Of a DNA stretch of 64,000 bases, positions 9,107 through 19,939 are shown piece after piece. A program made the position numbers and the translations under genes. The notes under the pieces were generated by a model. The model searched no databases, had not been told where the DNA came from, and was given only the letters and a program-made list of their open reading frames with translations. Each line of letters begins with the position of its first letter. Position 1 is the stretch's first letter. The DNA is from Verrucomicrobiia bacterium (lineage in GTDB: Bacteria > Verrucomicrobiota > Verrucomicrobiia > Opitutales > Cerasicoccaceae): contig JAUIHT010000006.1 of assembly GCA_030432235.1 (NCBI GenBank), positions 62,001 to 126,000 of the forward strand, read 5' to 3'.

Positions 9107-9114
9107 CTTTTCGT

Positions 9115-10170
9115 ATGTACTCCACCCTTTCAGACCTGCCGAACTCAGTACGCTCGTTGCTCGCTGAGGGCACTGTCATCCCGGCCCACCCCTTGGTGCT
9201 GGATGCGGATAAGCAACTTGACGAACGCCGCCAGCGGGCAGTCACACGCTACTACCTCGATGCCGGTGCCGGCGGGCTGGCCGTCGGTGTACACACCACA
9301 CAGTTTGCCATCCGTACACATGGACTTTACGAGCCGGTGCTTGCCTTAGCGTCCGAAGAAGCGCGTACCTGGACTAACCGTCCTCTGGTGCTTGTCGCCG
9401 GGGTAGCGGGTAAAATCGAACAAGCTCTGGCTGAAACAGAAGTGGCCCAGCGACACGGCTACCACTTCGCCATGGTGAATGTATCGGCCTACGCCACCGA
9501 CTCCGAAGACGTCATTCTGGAACATTGCAAACGTATCGCTGAAGTCATGCCCATCATCGGCTTCTACCTGCTGCCCGAGTGCGGCGGGCGTTTCCTCTCC
9601 TGCAACTTCTGGCGCGAGCTTTGTCTGCTGGACAACATCGCCGCGATTAAGATGGCTCCCTTCAACCGCTACCAGACTCTTGATGTGGTCAAAGGACTTG
9701 TGGCAGCGCAGGCGGAAAACCGCGTCACGCTCTACACCGGCAACGACGATCACATCGTACTCGATCTCGTCGCACCGTTTATTGCCTCACGAGACGGTCA
9801 GCGGGTGGAAGTACGTATCCAAGGCGGGCTGCTGGGACACTGGAGCGTATGGGTCAAGCCCGCCGTAGAACTCTTCGAACGTATACGACGGGAGCGCTCC
9901 TGCCCCACCCCGGAATTGCTTGCGCTAGACTCCATCGTGACCGACTGCAATGCCGCCGTCTATGACGCCCGGCATAAGCTCCGTGGTTGCATCCCCGGCT
10001 GCCTGGAGGTCTTACGCCGCCAGGGCCTAGTCGAACACGGTCACTGTCTCAACCCAAATGAAGTTCTGAGCCCCGGACAAAGCGAAGAGATCAACCGTAT
10101 TTACGAGCAATTTCCTGAATTCACCGACGACGCCTTCGTCGCCAAAAACCTGGAACGTTGGCTAACCTAG
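9115..10170 (+). CDS. DHDPS/NAL-superfamily aldolase or lyase
   Basis: 351 aa, about 50 residues longer than dihydrodipicolinate synthase. The Schiff-base lysine is in NIAAIKMAPF (K179) and the catalytic tyrosine is in IGFYLLPECGG (Y151), with the 28-residue spacing seen in the superfamily. The TGND segment after strand 7 is also present. The YNxP motif of true DapA is altered (YLLPEC), so lysine biosynthesis is unlikely. Within this cluster a retro-aldol cleavage or hydratase-aldolase step on a 2-oxo acid is the reasonable inference. Starts 8 bases after the CoA-transferase stop. Confidence 0.87.
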   Translation: MYSTLSDLPNSVRSLLAEGTVIPAHPLVLDADKQLDERRQRAVTRYYLDAGAGGLAVGVHTTQFAIRTHGLYEPVLALASEEARTWTNRPLVLVAGVAGKIEQALAETEVAQRHGYHFAMVNVSAYATDSEDVILEHCKRIAEVMPIIGFYLLPECGGRFLSCNFWRELCLLDNIAAIKMAPFNRYQTLDVVKGLVAAQAENRVTLYTGNDDHIVLDLVAPFIASRDGQRVEVRIQGGLLGHWSVWVKPAVELFERIRRERSCPTPELLALDSIVTDCNAAVYDARHKLRGCIPGCLEVLRRQGLVEHGHCLNPNEVLSPGQSEEINRIYEQFPEFTDDAFVAKNLERWLT

Positions 10171-10179
10171 CACATCACC

Positions 10180-11241
10180 ATGACAACCGTATTGGAATCC
10201 GATAAAACGCTGCGCTTCGACGATCTGCCTGACCACTTCGAGGACGTGCAGCATCTCGACGAGTTTATGTCGCGCCCAACCCAGGCCACCGTCGATGTGC
10301 TCCAAAAAGTCGACGGCGACATCATCGTGCTGGGTGTCGGGGGTAAAATGGGTATTGGTCTCGCCCGGTTGATCAAACGTGCCTGCCCGGACAAGCGTGT
10401 GGTCGGCGTCTCCCGGTTCTCGGATCCAGATACCCGCGAGGAGTTGGAAACCTGTGGTGTGGAAACCATCCCCTGTGACCTTCTTGATGCCGAGGCGGTG
10501 GAAAAACTGCCCAAGCTCGAGAACGTCATCTATATGGCCGGGCTGAAGTTTGACTTCACTGGACGCGAAGAATTCCTCTGGGCGATGAATACCGTCGCGC
10601 CGGGCATCGTCGCTCAAGCCTTCAAGGATTCTCGCATCGTCTCCTTCTCAACCATCCACGTCTACCCATGGTCCAATCCACTGCTTGGCGGTGTGGACGA
10701 GCAAACCCCACCACTAGCCCGGCCAGGCGAGTACTCCAACTCGGTGGTGGGCCGCGAGCGCACTTTTCAATATTATTCAAAAAAGTACAGCACGCCGGGC
10801 AGCATAGTACGCTTTGTCTACGCCATAGATATGCGCTACGGCGTCATGCAGGAAATAGCCCAATGGGTACTCGACGAAAAGGTCATTCCACTGAGTACCG
10901 GCTCGGTAAATATCATGTGGCAAGGGGACGCGCTGAACCATTTTGCCCAGCTCCTGGCCCATTGCACCACACCTGCCTCGCCCATTAATATCGGAGGCCC
11001 CGAGTGCGTTTCCATCCGACGCCTGGCCAATGAGTTCGGGCGTATTCTCGGGAAAGATCCTCAGTTCGAAGGCGATGAAACCACCTCGCTTTTCGTCAAC
11101 TGCGACCACGCCGCTTCCCTCATGGGCTACCCGGTGGTGCCAGTAAACCGAATGATTCAGTGGGTCGCTGAATGGGTGAAAAGCGGCAAACCCACCTACG
11201 GAAAACCCAGTAAATTCCAGGTACGCACCGGTACCTTTTAA
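10180..11241 (+). CDS. NAD-dependent epimerase/dehydratase family protein (extended SDR)
   Basis: 353 aa. The Rossmann motif is displaced about 50 residues into the protein (DIIVLGVGGKMGIGLARLIK, with GxxGxxG), preceded by a 45-residue N-terminal extension. The usual YxxxK is not intact: the best positional match, GEYSNSVVGRERTF, has no lysine at +4. The catalytic role is therefore uncertain, and simple NAD-dependent dehydrogenation or a non-catalytic role are alternatives. It sits 9 bases after the aldolase gene and belongs to the same operon. Confidence 0.82.
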   Translation: MTTVLESDKTLRFDDLPDHFEDVQHLDEFMSRPTQATVDVLQKVDGDIIVLGVGGKMGIGLARLIKRACPDKRVVGVSRFSDPDTREELETCGVETIPCDLLDAEAVEKLPKLENVIYMAGLKFDFTGREEFLWAMNTVAPGIVAQAFKDSRIVSFSTIHVYPWSNPLLGGVDEQTPPLARPGEYSNSVVGRERTFQYYSKKYSTPGSIVRFVYAIDMRYGVMQEIAQWVLDEKVIPLSTGSVNIMWQGDALNHFAQLLAHCTTPASPINIGGPECVSIRRLANEFGRILGKDPQFEGDETTSLFVNCDHAASLMGYPVVPVNRMIQWVAEWVKSGKPTYGKPSKFQVRTGTF

Positions 11242-11418
11242 AACACACAGATAAGACAAGCCACGAACACAGCTATGGATGCGTATGGCCCGGCCTTACG
11301 TCGAAGACTTTCCCTCTTCCATACCTACCCACCGAAAATAGCCCGAATACACCTCTATCAGATATCAACCAAAGCAAAGAAGCAATCTGTTGCTCTTCTC
11401 ATTAACAAACAAAACCCT

Positions 11419-12435
11419 ATGCAAAAAAAAACCGACTCCCCCTCTATCCTCACCACCACAGTGGGATCGTACTCTCCCATCGACTGGCTCGCCGCTCTGC
11501 CCAGCGAGCAGGCTGTCATCGACGCTACCGAGGTTGTCATCCAGACGCAGCGCCGCTTCGGCATCGATCTGCCCACCGACGGCGAGCTTTACCGCTTCGA
11601 TGTCAACCATCCGGACACCAACGGCATGATCGAATACTTCATCGGGCGCCTCGGCGGCATCGACACCCGCGTGGGCATGAGTGACGCGCGCGCTTTTCAG
11701 CAAAAGCAGGAAATGAGCTTCCGCCGTAAACCGGCCGGCGTCGTTCGCGATGCCATCGGCGAAGGTTCACTGGATCTTTACGAAGCTTGTGCGCGCTCGG
11801 CCTCCGTCGCACAAGGCCCGCTGAAATTCACCCTCACGAGCCCATATATGCTCGCGCGCACGCTACTGGACAACCATTACGACGACCTCGAAGCGCTTTG
11901 TCTGGCCATTGGTGACGCCCTAGCCGAACAGGTCGCCGACCTGCCCTGTGCCTGTGTTCAGGTGGACGAAGCCAACGTACCTGGTAGTCCGGAAAACGCA
12001 CCCATCGCGCAAGCCGCCATCAACCGTATTCTCGACAAGGTTAAAGTGGAGAAGGCCGTGCACTTCTGCTTCGGCAACTACGGCGGCCAAACCATCCAAA
12101 AGGGCGCGTGGAAGCCGCTGGTCGATTTCCTCAACGGCCTTCATGCCGATCACCTTGTGCTTGAGCTGGCCCATCGTCCCGACAGTGACCTGGAGGCCTT
12201 GAAAGAAATTTCACCGCACATCAAACTCGGCCTCGGGGTCATCGACATTAAAGTCAATCACGTCGAAACAGCGGATGAAGTCGCCGCCCGAATTGAAAAG
12301 GCTGCGAAAGCTGTAGGCCCCGAACGCATCGGCTGGGTCCACCCGGATTGCGGCTTCTGGATGCTCAAGCGCTCCATCGTAGAACGCAAAATCGAAAACC
12401 TGGTCCTTGGCCGCGATAAGTATCTGGGCAGATAA
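11419..12435 (+). CDS. Stand-alone MetE C-terminal-domain methyltransferase-like protein
   Basis: 338 aa from the ATG at 11419; an upstream in-frame start at 11275 would add 48 low-complexity residues and is unlikely. It resembles the catalytic C-terminal barrel of cobalamin-independent methionine synthase without the N-terminal domain. The zinc ligands are all recognisable: His215 and Cys217 (VHFCFGNYGG), Glu249 (LVLELAHRPDSD) and Cys311 (VHPDCGFW). The substrate-binding QVDEANVP matches the QIDEPAL motif of MetE. So a zinc-thiolate methyl transfer, or a related thiol/C-S reaction, is chemically plausible. It lies 177 bases after the epimerase gene, perhaps with its own promoter, and is probably the last gene of the cluster. 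Confidence 0.82.
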   Translation: MQKKTDSPSILTTTVGSYSPIDWLAALPSEQAVIDATEVVIQTQRRFGIDLPTDGELYRFDVNHPDTNGMIEYFIGRLGGIDTRVGMSDARAFQQKQEMSFRRKPAGVVRDAIGEGSLDLYEACARSASVAQGPLKFTLTSPYMLARTLLDNHYDDLEALCLAIGDALAEQVADLPCACVQVDEANVPGSPENAPIAQAAINRILDKVKVEKAVHFCFGNYGGQTIQKGAWKPLVDFLNGLHADHLVLELAHRPDSDLEALKEISPHIKLGLGVIDIKVNHVETADEVAARIEKAAKAVGPERIGWVHPDCGFWMLKRSIVERKIENLVLGRDKYLGR

Positions 12436-12496
12436 GGATAGGGCAGAGACAAGATTTCCAGCGGCCAAAGAATAGCCAAGCTCGTATCGCGAAAGC

Positions 12497-15634
<3,138 letters not shown>

Positions 15635-15702
15635 CTATATTAAGCCGATGAGGGTGATTTTAGAATAGCCGTGGTGACTCAATTTATGTCATATTTGACT
15701 GC

Positions 15703-16554
15703 ATGAAACCTCAATCATTCTTGTCGATGAACCGCATCGTCTATCGGGCGACACCTGGTACCACGATCCATGAGGCCCTGAGCTGTGGATTCATGGATAA
15801 ATCGGGATGGACTTCGGATGAGACGGCTGAGACTTACGATCGCCTGGCAATGATCTACGTTTTGCGTGGATCCGGACACTACCACGACAGTGAGGGTTTA
15901 TCGGCAGATATAAAAGCAGGCGATCTCTTCTTCCGCTTACCCGATAGAAGCCACACGACGACGATCTGCCCGGCAAGCCAGTGGCAGGAATGCTTTGTCG
16001 CGGTCAGGGCTGAATGGCATGCCATATTTGTGCAAATGCAGCTCATGAATCCTCGGGTAGCGGTTTACTCGCTAGGTGAGGATAACGACATCCCACAGCA
16101 ATGTTATTGGCTCATGGAAAAACTAGGGGCCGAGGACACCCCTCTTGCCAATGCTAACAACGAATTTAGTATGGCTACGCTGATTCAGCAGATATTAGTA
16201 CGACTACAACAGCAGGCAATAACCCACTTTCCTCGTAAGGACTTTCTGGAAAAAGCCCGACAGACGATTCGGAGTCGGGCCCATGAACCCGTACGCTTAG
16301 AGCAAATTCTCAGCTCAATTGGTATCAGTTATTCCCGACTGCGAAACCTCTTTCGCCAGGCTTATGGCATCAGTCCCGGCGAATACCGCATCCAGGTAAG
16401 AATGGAACGCGCCTGTGCACTCTTGCGGAGCTCCGACCTGAGCATCCAGAGCATCGCCGAAGAGCTCGGTTATGCCGATGCTTTCTGCTTCTCCAAGCAG
16501 TTTAAACAACGCACTCAATATTCCCCCCTGAAATTTCGCAAAACCAGAGGCTAA
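15703..16554 (+). CDS. AraC-family regulator, probable activator of the beta-galactosidase gene
   Basis: 283 aa. N-terminal cupin-like domain (MIYVLRGSGHYHDSEG) and a C-terminal double helix-turn-helix (LEQILSSIGISYSRLRNLFR and IQSIAEELGYADAFCFSKQF). Divergently oriented from the GH2 beta-galactosidase with only 74 bases between start codons, a layout typical of a pathway-specific sugar regulator. Confidence 0.92.
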   Translation: MKPQSFLSMNRIVYRATPGTTIHEALSCGFMDKSGWTSDETAETYDRLAMIYVLRGSGHYHDSEGLSADIKAGDLFFRLPDRSHTTTICPASQWQECFVAVRAEWHAIFVQMQLMNPRVAVYSLGEDNDIPQQCYWLMEKLGAEDTPLANANNEFSMATLIQQILVRLQQQAITHFPRKDFLEKARQTIRSRAHEPVRLEQILSSIGISYSRLRNLFRQAYGISPGEYRIQVRMERACALLRSSDLSIQSIAEELGYADAFCFSKQFKQRTQYSPLKFRKTRG

Positions 16555-16568
16555 AGCACACTCTGCGT

Positions 16569-17516
16569 TCAGGAATCGGTTTGAGAATATGCAGCAGTCA
16601 GGCCGAGTGCTTTTTCAATACCGGTTGAACATGCCGCCTCGGCCTGCTCCCTTGACCAACCAAGAAAGCGTGCAACATTGTTTACCGCCTCGTCCATGGT
16701 AAGCGCGGAGCCTGCGAAGTTATCCTTACCCGGCTCTCTCACAATGCGATCCGGGCCCACCTCCACCGTTACGTCACCGATGGTATAGCGTCCTGCCGGG
16801 GCTCCTGCGGCAGCCATGCAATCCGATGTGAAAAGAACCTTACCAGGTGGCTTGGCCCGAACGAAATTGCGCAGTGTCGCCGGCGGCACATGAATACCGT
16901 CCGGGATGAAAACCGCTGTCAGCTCGTCACGGGCCAGCAGCCGCTGGATAATGTTATCGTGCCGATGCAAAAGACTCGGCACCCCGTTTCCAACGTGAGT
17001 ACAGAGCGTCAGGCCTGCGGCGATGGCATCATCCAAATGAACCTCACCCGCATTGGAATGCCCGATAGCAAAAACAACATTCCGCTCGACGCCATGTGCA
17101 ATGACCTCCGGCGCTCCGGGAAGCTCTGGAGCAAGGGTGATTAAACGAATCTCTCCTCCCGCGGCAGCGTTTATGCGCTCGAAGTCGGCAGTGCTGGGAG
17201 GCGTCATCCAGTCCGGGTTGTGAGCCCCCTGATAGCCCGCCTCAGGAAGCAACCAAGGCCCCTCGATGTGGTAGCCGGCAATCATGTCCCGCGCGATTTG
17301 GCTTTGACCACGCAGGTGCTCGATGTGCTCAAGACGCCGGCAAAGCCTATCAATCGAATCGGTAATCAGCGTATACAGAATCCGATCCGTATGATGGGAC
17401 CTTAAGGCCAGCATGGCATGCTCCAGCTCGGCAAGAGTGAGCCCGTCTTGCTGAAAGTCGATGCCCGCAAAGCCGTTGACCTGCAGGTCAAAAAAGGTCG
17501 CCGAGTCCTCAGTCAT
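16569..17516 (-). CDS. nagA: N-acetylglucosamine-6-phosphate deacetylase, short form
   Basis: 315 aa against about 380 in E. coli NagA: the N-terminal beta-sandwich strand region is missing and the protein starts at FFDLQVNGFAGIDF, the first barrel strand. Metal and catalytic motifs are present: YHIEGPWL (metal Glu), AIGHSNAG, CTHVGNGVPS, and LFTSDCMAAAG with the catalytic Asp. The reaction is hydrolysis of GlcNAc-6-P to GlcN-6-P and acetate. It follows nagB with 14 bases between, so the two form an amino-sugar operon. The missing strand may be a lineage feature rather than damage, as the reading frame is intact. Confidence 0.88.
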   Translation of the reverse strand: MTEDSATFFDLQVNGFAGIDFQQDGLTLAELEHAMLALRSHHTDRILYTLITDSIDRLCRRLEHIEHLRGQSQIARDMIAGYHIEGPWLLPEAGYQGAHNPDWMTPPSTADFERINAAAGGEIRLITLAPELPGAPEVIAHGVERNVVFAIGHSNAGEVHLDDAIAAGLTLCTHVGNGVPSLLHRHDNIIQRLLARDELTAVFIPDGIHVPPATLRNFVRAKPPGKVLFTSDCMAAAGAPAGRYTIGDVTVEVGPDRIVREPGKDNFAGSALTMDEAVNNVARFLGWSREQAEAACSTGIEKALGLTAAYSQTDS

Positions 17517-17530
17517 GGTGAAATGGGTCT

Positions 17531-18367
17531 TCAGTCTTTGTTGGAAAATACCTCTCGTATCTCCTGCGACAAAAGGGCAGCGGCATCTTCATCGAGAAAG
17601 AGGTAAGAACGCGGATGGGTACGGAGAAGCGTGGCCGGGCAATGGGTGCCTACCGGCGAAGTCAGTGTATCGAGCACCGCCTGGGCTTTTCGCTGCGTAG
17701 GCACGATGCATGCGAGCATTCCGGCCTGGGCAAATACCGGCAGCGTAAGAGACAGCGCATGCTGAGGCACATCCTCAACGGTCGGGAAGCAGCCGTCGTT
17801 GACCTGTTGCTGGCGGCAAACGGGATCCAGCTCAACGACCTTGACGCGCACTGGGTCCGAAAAATCGGCCACGGGAGGATCGTTGAAAGCAATATGACCG
17901 TTTTCGCCGATACCCATGCAGATAATATCAATGGACGCGGCCCCCAGCAGCGCATCGTAACGCCGCGCCTCCGCATCGATATCCGAAGCTTCAGCTTGAA
18001 GTGGGTTGAATTCCGCAACCTGGACATGGGCCAGGAACTTCTCCCGAAGGTAGTGCCGGAAACTCTGCGGATGATCCGCGGTCAACCCGACATAGTCGTC
18101 CATGTGAAAAATATGGACTTTGGCCCAGACGTCACTGGCGGCACGGGCCAGTTGGACAAGTGCCGCATAAAAATCGTCTTGAGAGGGTGCGCATGCCATG
18201 ACGATGCGTGCGCTGCTTTTCTCGGAAACAAGACTAACGACTTCGCTATGCACCAGGCTTGCAGCCGCCTGCCCCATGGCCTGCCGATCGGCGAAAATAT
18301 TGGTCAGAGGTCCAATTTTTGCCCCTTGAGTTGTATCTATGCCCATAATGATGTTTCGTGACATCAT
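17531..18367 (-). CDS. nagB: Glucosamine-6-phosphate deaminase-like protein
   Basis: 278 aa from the first ATG (18367); an ATG at 18346 is also plausible. The catalytic loop FHMDDYVGLTADHPQSF matches the NagB FxMDEYVGL motif, and GIGENGHIAFNDPP matches GxGxDGHIAFNEP. Two catalytic-site residues differ from E. coli NagB: Asp141 corresponds to Asn and Glu148 to Asp. I believe this variant is common in NagB-like proteins of Planctomycetes/Verrucomicrobia, but it leaves activity to be shown. It would convert GlcN-6-P to fructose-6-P plus ammonia. First gene of the nagB-nagA pair, divergent from a LacI gene. Confidence 0.83.
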   Translation of the reverse strand: MMSRNIIMGIDTTQGAKIGPLTNIFADRQAMGQAAASLVHSEVVSLVSEKSSARIVMACAPSQDDFYAALVQLARAASDVWAKVHIFHMDDYVGLTADHPQSFRHYLREKFLAHVQVAEFNPLQAEASDIDAEARRYDALLGAASIDIICMGIGENGHIAFNDPPVADFSDPVRVKVVELDPVCRQQQVNDGCFPTVEDVPQHALSLTLPVFAQAGMLACIVPTQRKAQAVLDTLTSPVGTHCPATLLRTHPRSYLFLDEDAAALLSQEIREVFSNKD

Positions 18368-18509
18368 GCTTGACGAATGTCAATGGCTAATCGCACTGAA
18401 GGAGCAAACAAGAATCCCCAAAGCGCTGGAGACCTTTGTGCCGCATAGCCTCCAGCGACTAACGTGTGAGACTCGACTTTACGAATCCGGGCTATTTACT
18501 GTCCCAACA

Positions 18510-19577
18510 ATGCCAAAGCAATCTCCCGCACTCACCCCAGAGAAGCGACCTCCCACGCTCAGTGATGTCGCCGCTGAAGCAGGGGTGTCGCGTTCGGCTG
18601 TAGCCCGCGTACTATTGGGAACCGGCGGCGAGCATGTCAGGGTGAGCGAGCAAACCCGGCTGAAAGTCAAAGAGGTAGCCGGCAAGCTGGGCTACGCGCC
18701 AAATCGCAACGCCCAGCAGCTGCGCGGCCTTGCCAGCAAAATGCTCGGCGTAATAGTCGACACGGTGAATTTCCGGGTCATGGCAGAACGCCTTTTTGCC
18801 ATTGAAGAGGCGGCGGCGGCACGCGGTTATCGCATATTGGTGGGTCGCGTGCGTTCGGGCGAAGAGCAACTCAATGGTTACATCGCCGATTTTATCGGAC
18901 GGGGAGTCGAGGCCATGTTTTGCCTTTTCGACTTGGAGCCCGGACGCGATGAGCGGGTCAAGAAGGCTTTCTACCGGCACTTTCGCAAAGTGATCTTTCA
19001 TGGTCGTGCTGCCTGGAGAGGCGGCTTTTCCGTGCAGATCGATACCGCCTCCGCGATCCGTGCGGCGGTTGAGCATTTAGTCGCTAATGGGAAAAAACGC
19101 CCTGCCCTTTCCCTTTGGAATGAAGCCACGGACGAGCTGATGACGGTCAGACGCCAGGCCTTTACGGATGCGATAGCAGTGCACAGTTTGGAATCATCCC
19201 CCGGGCTGATCTGGGATGCCGCATCCACAAGCGCCATCCCCGATACGCAGACCATGGACCGGGGAGTGGAAGCATTGGTCGTCAAGGAAGGCGCGGATGC
19301 CATCCTGGCCTCAAACGACATCTGGGCCGTCCGCTTTATTCAGACTTTGAAGGCCCGTGGATTTAGGATTCCACAGGATGTCTCCATCGTCGGCTATGAC
19401 GATCTGGACATTTCCCGCGTAGTGGAGCCCGCGCTCAGTTCCGTAAATCCCAACCATGAAGCCTATGCGAATGCCTGCATGGACCTGCTCCTAAAAGTAG
19501 CGCATGGCGAACCGATGAAAGCCGCGGAGAAAAACGTAATCGTCACCCCAAGCCTGTTTGTGAGGCAGTCGAGCTAG
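18510..19577 (+). CDS. LacI-family transcriptional regulator
   Basis: 355 aa from the ATG at 18510; the open frame reaches back to 18339 but that stretch overlaps the nagB start and has no HTH character. The DNA-binding helix is LSDVAAEAGVSRSAVARVLL (residues ~16-35), then a hinge helix (NRNAQQLRGLASKMLGV) and a periplasmic-binding-protein-like sensor (ILASNDIWAVRFIQ, VSIVGYDDLDISRVVEP). It lies between the nagBA pair (divergent) and the sialate O-acetylesterase gene downstream, and could control both. The TTTTAGCATTAAAA sites at 19771-19844 are its best candidate operators (inference). Confidence 0.93.
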   Translation: MPKQSPALTPEKRPPTLSDVAAEAGVSRSAVARVLLGTGGEHVRVSEQTRLKVKEVAGKLGYAPNRNAQQLRGLASKMLGVIVDTVNFRVMAERLFAIEEAAAARGYRILVGRVRSGEEQLNGYIADFIGRGVEAMFCLFDLEPGRDERVKKAFYRHFRKVIFHGRAAWRGGFSVQIDTASAIRAAVEHLVANGKKRPALSLWNEATDELMTVRRQAFTDAIAVHSLESSPGLIWDAASTSAIPDTQTMDRGVEALVVKEGADAILASNDIWAVRFIQTLKARGFRIPQDVSIVGYDDLDISRVVEPALSSVNPNHEAYANACMDLLLKVAHGEPMKAAEKNVIVTPSLFVRQSS

Positions 19578-19939
19578 ACGCCCAGCATCAGCGGAATAAC
19601 AAACGCAGGAATTCTCGGCCACTGTTGGCCTCCATGGTTTCCGTGTCCGCTTTCGACGTAGTTGGCGATACCGTTACGATCAGGTCGACAGTAATGTTTA
19701 AAAGCGAGATAAACATTGGAGAATAATGCATAAGTATAAACGCAACAAACGCTTCCGCTAATCATTATAAATTTTAGCATTAAAAATGGACTGTACGGTC
19801 AGCATGAACGACAGTCCTATAATAGTTATTTTTAATGCTAAAATCAGCGCTCCCTTGCCTACTTTTCGCACATGCCCGAGCTTAAGTGGCGAGTGCTGTG
19901 TCGATCACTAGATTGAAATTATTCCCCGTTGTAACTCCA
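19578..19939 (+). other. 362-base intergenic region: promoter plus paired operators, no gene seen
   Basis: No convincing coding sequence on either strand. The first ~190 bases show nothing I recognise. From 19771 on lies a nested inverted repeat around a consensus -10 box (listed separately). The remaining ~95 bases form the leader of the downstream esterase gene. Confidence 0.7.
19771..19844 (+). promoter_or_regulatory. Nested inverted repeat (two 17-base operators) enclosing a -10 box
   Basis: ATTTTAGCATTAAAAAT at 19771-19787 and its exact reverse complement at 19828-19844, centres 57 bases apart. Inside are a second pair of complementary arms, GGACTGT (19788-19794) and ACAGTCC (19811-19817), and a perfect TATAAT at 19818-19823. 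No good -35 is present, so an activator may be needed. The right operator covers the expected transcription start. Downstream gene: secreted sialate O-acetylesterase at 19940. Confidence 0.7.

Noticed and set aside
19574-19780. 68-codon open frame on the minus strand in the gap before the esterase
   Set aside because: No ribosome-binding site, no domain, and it overlaps the left operator of the promoter region.
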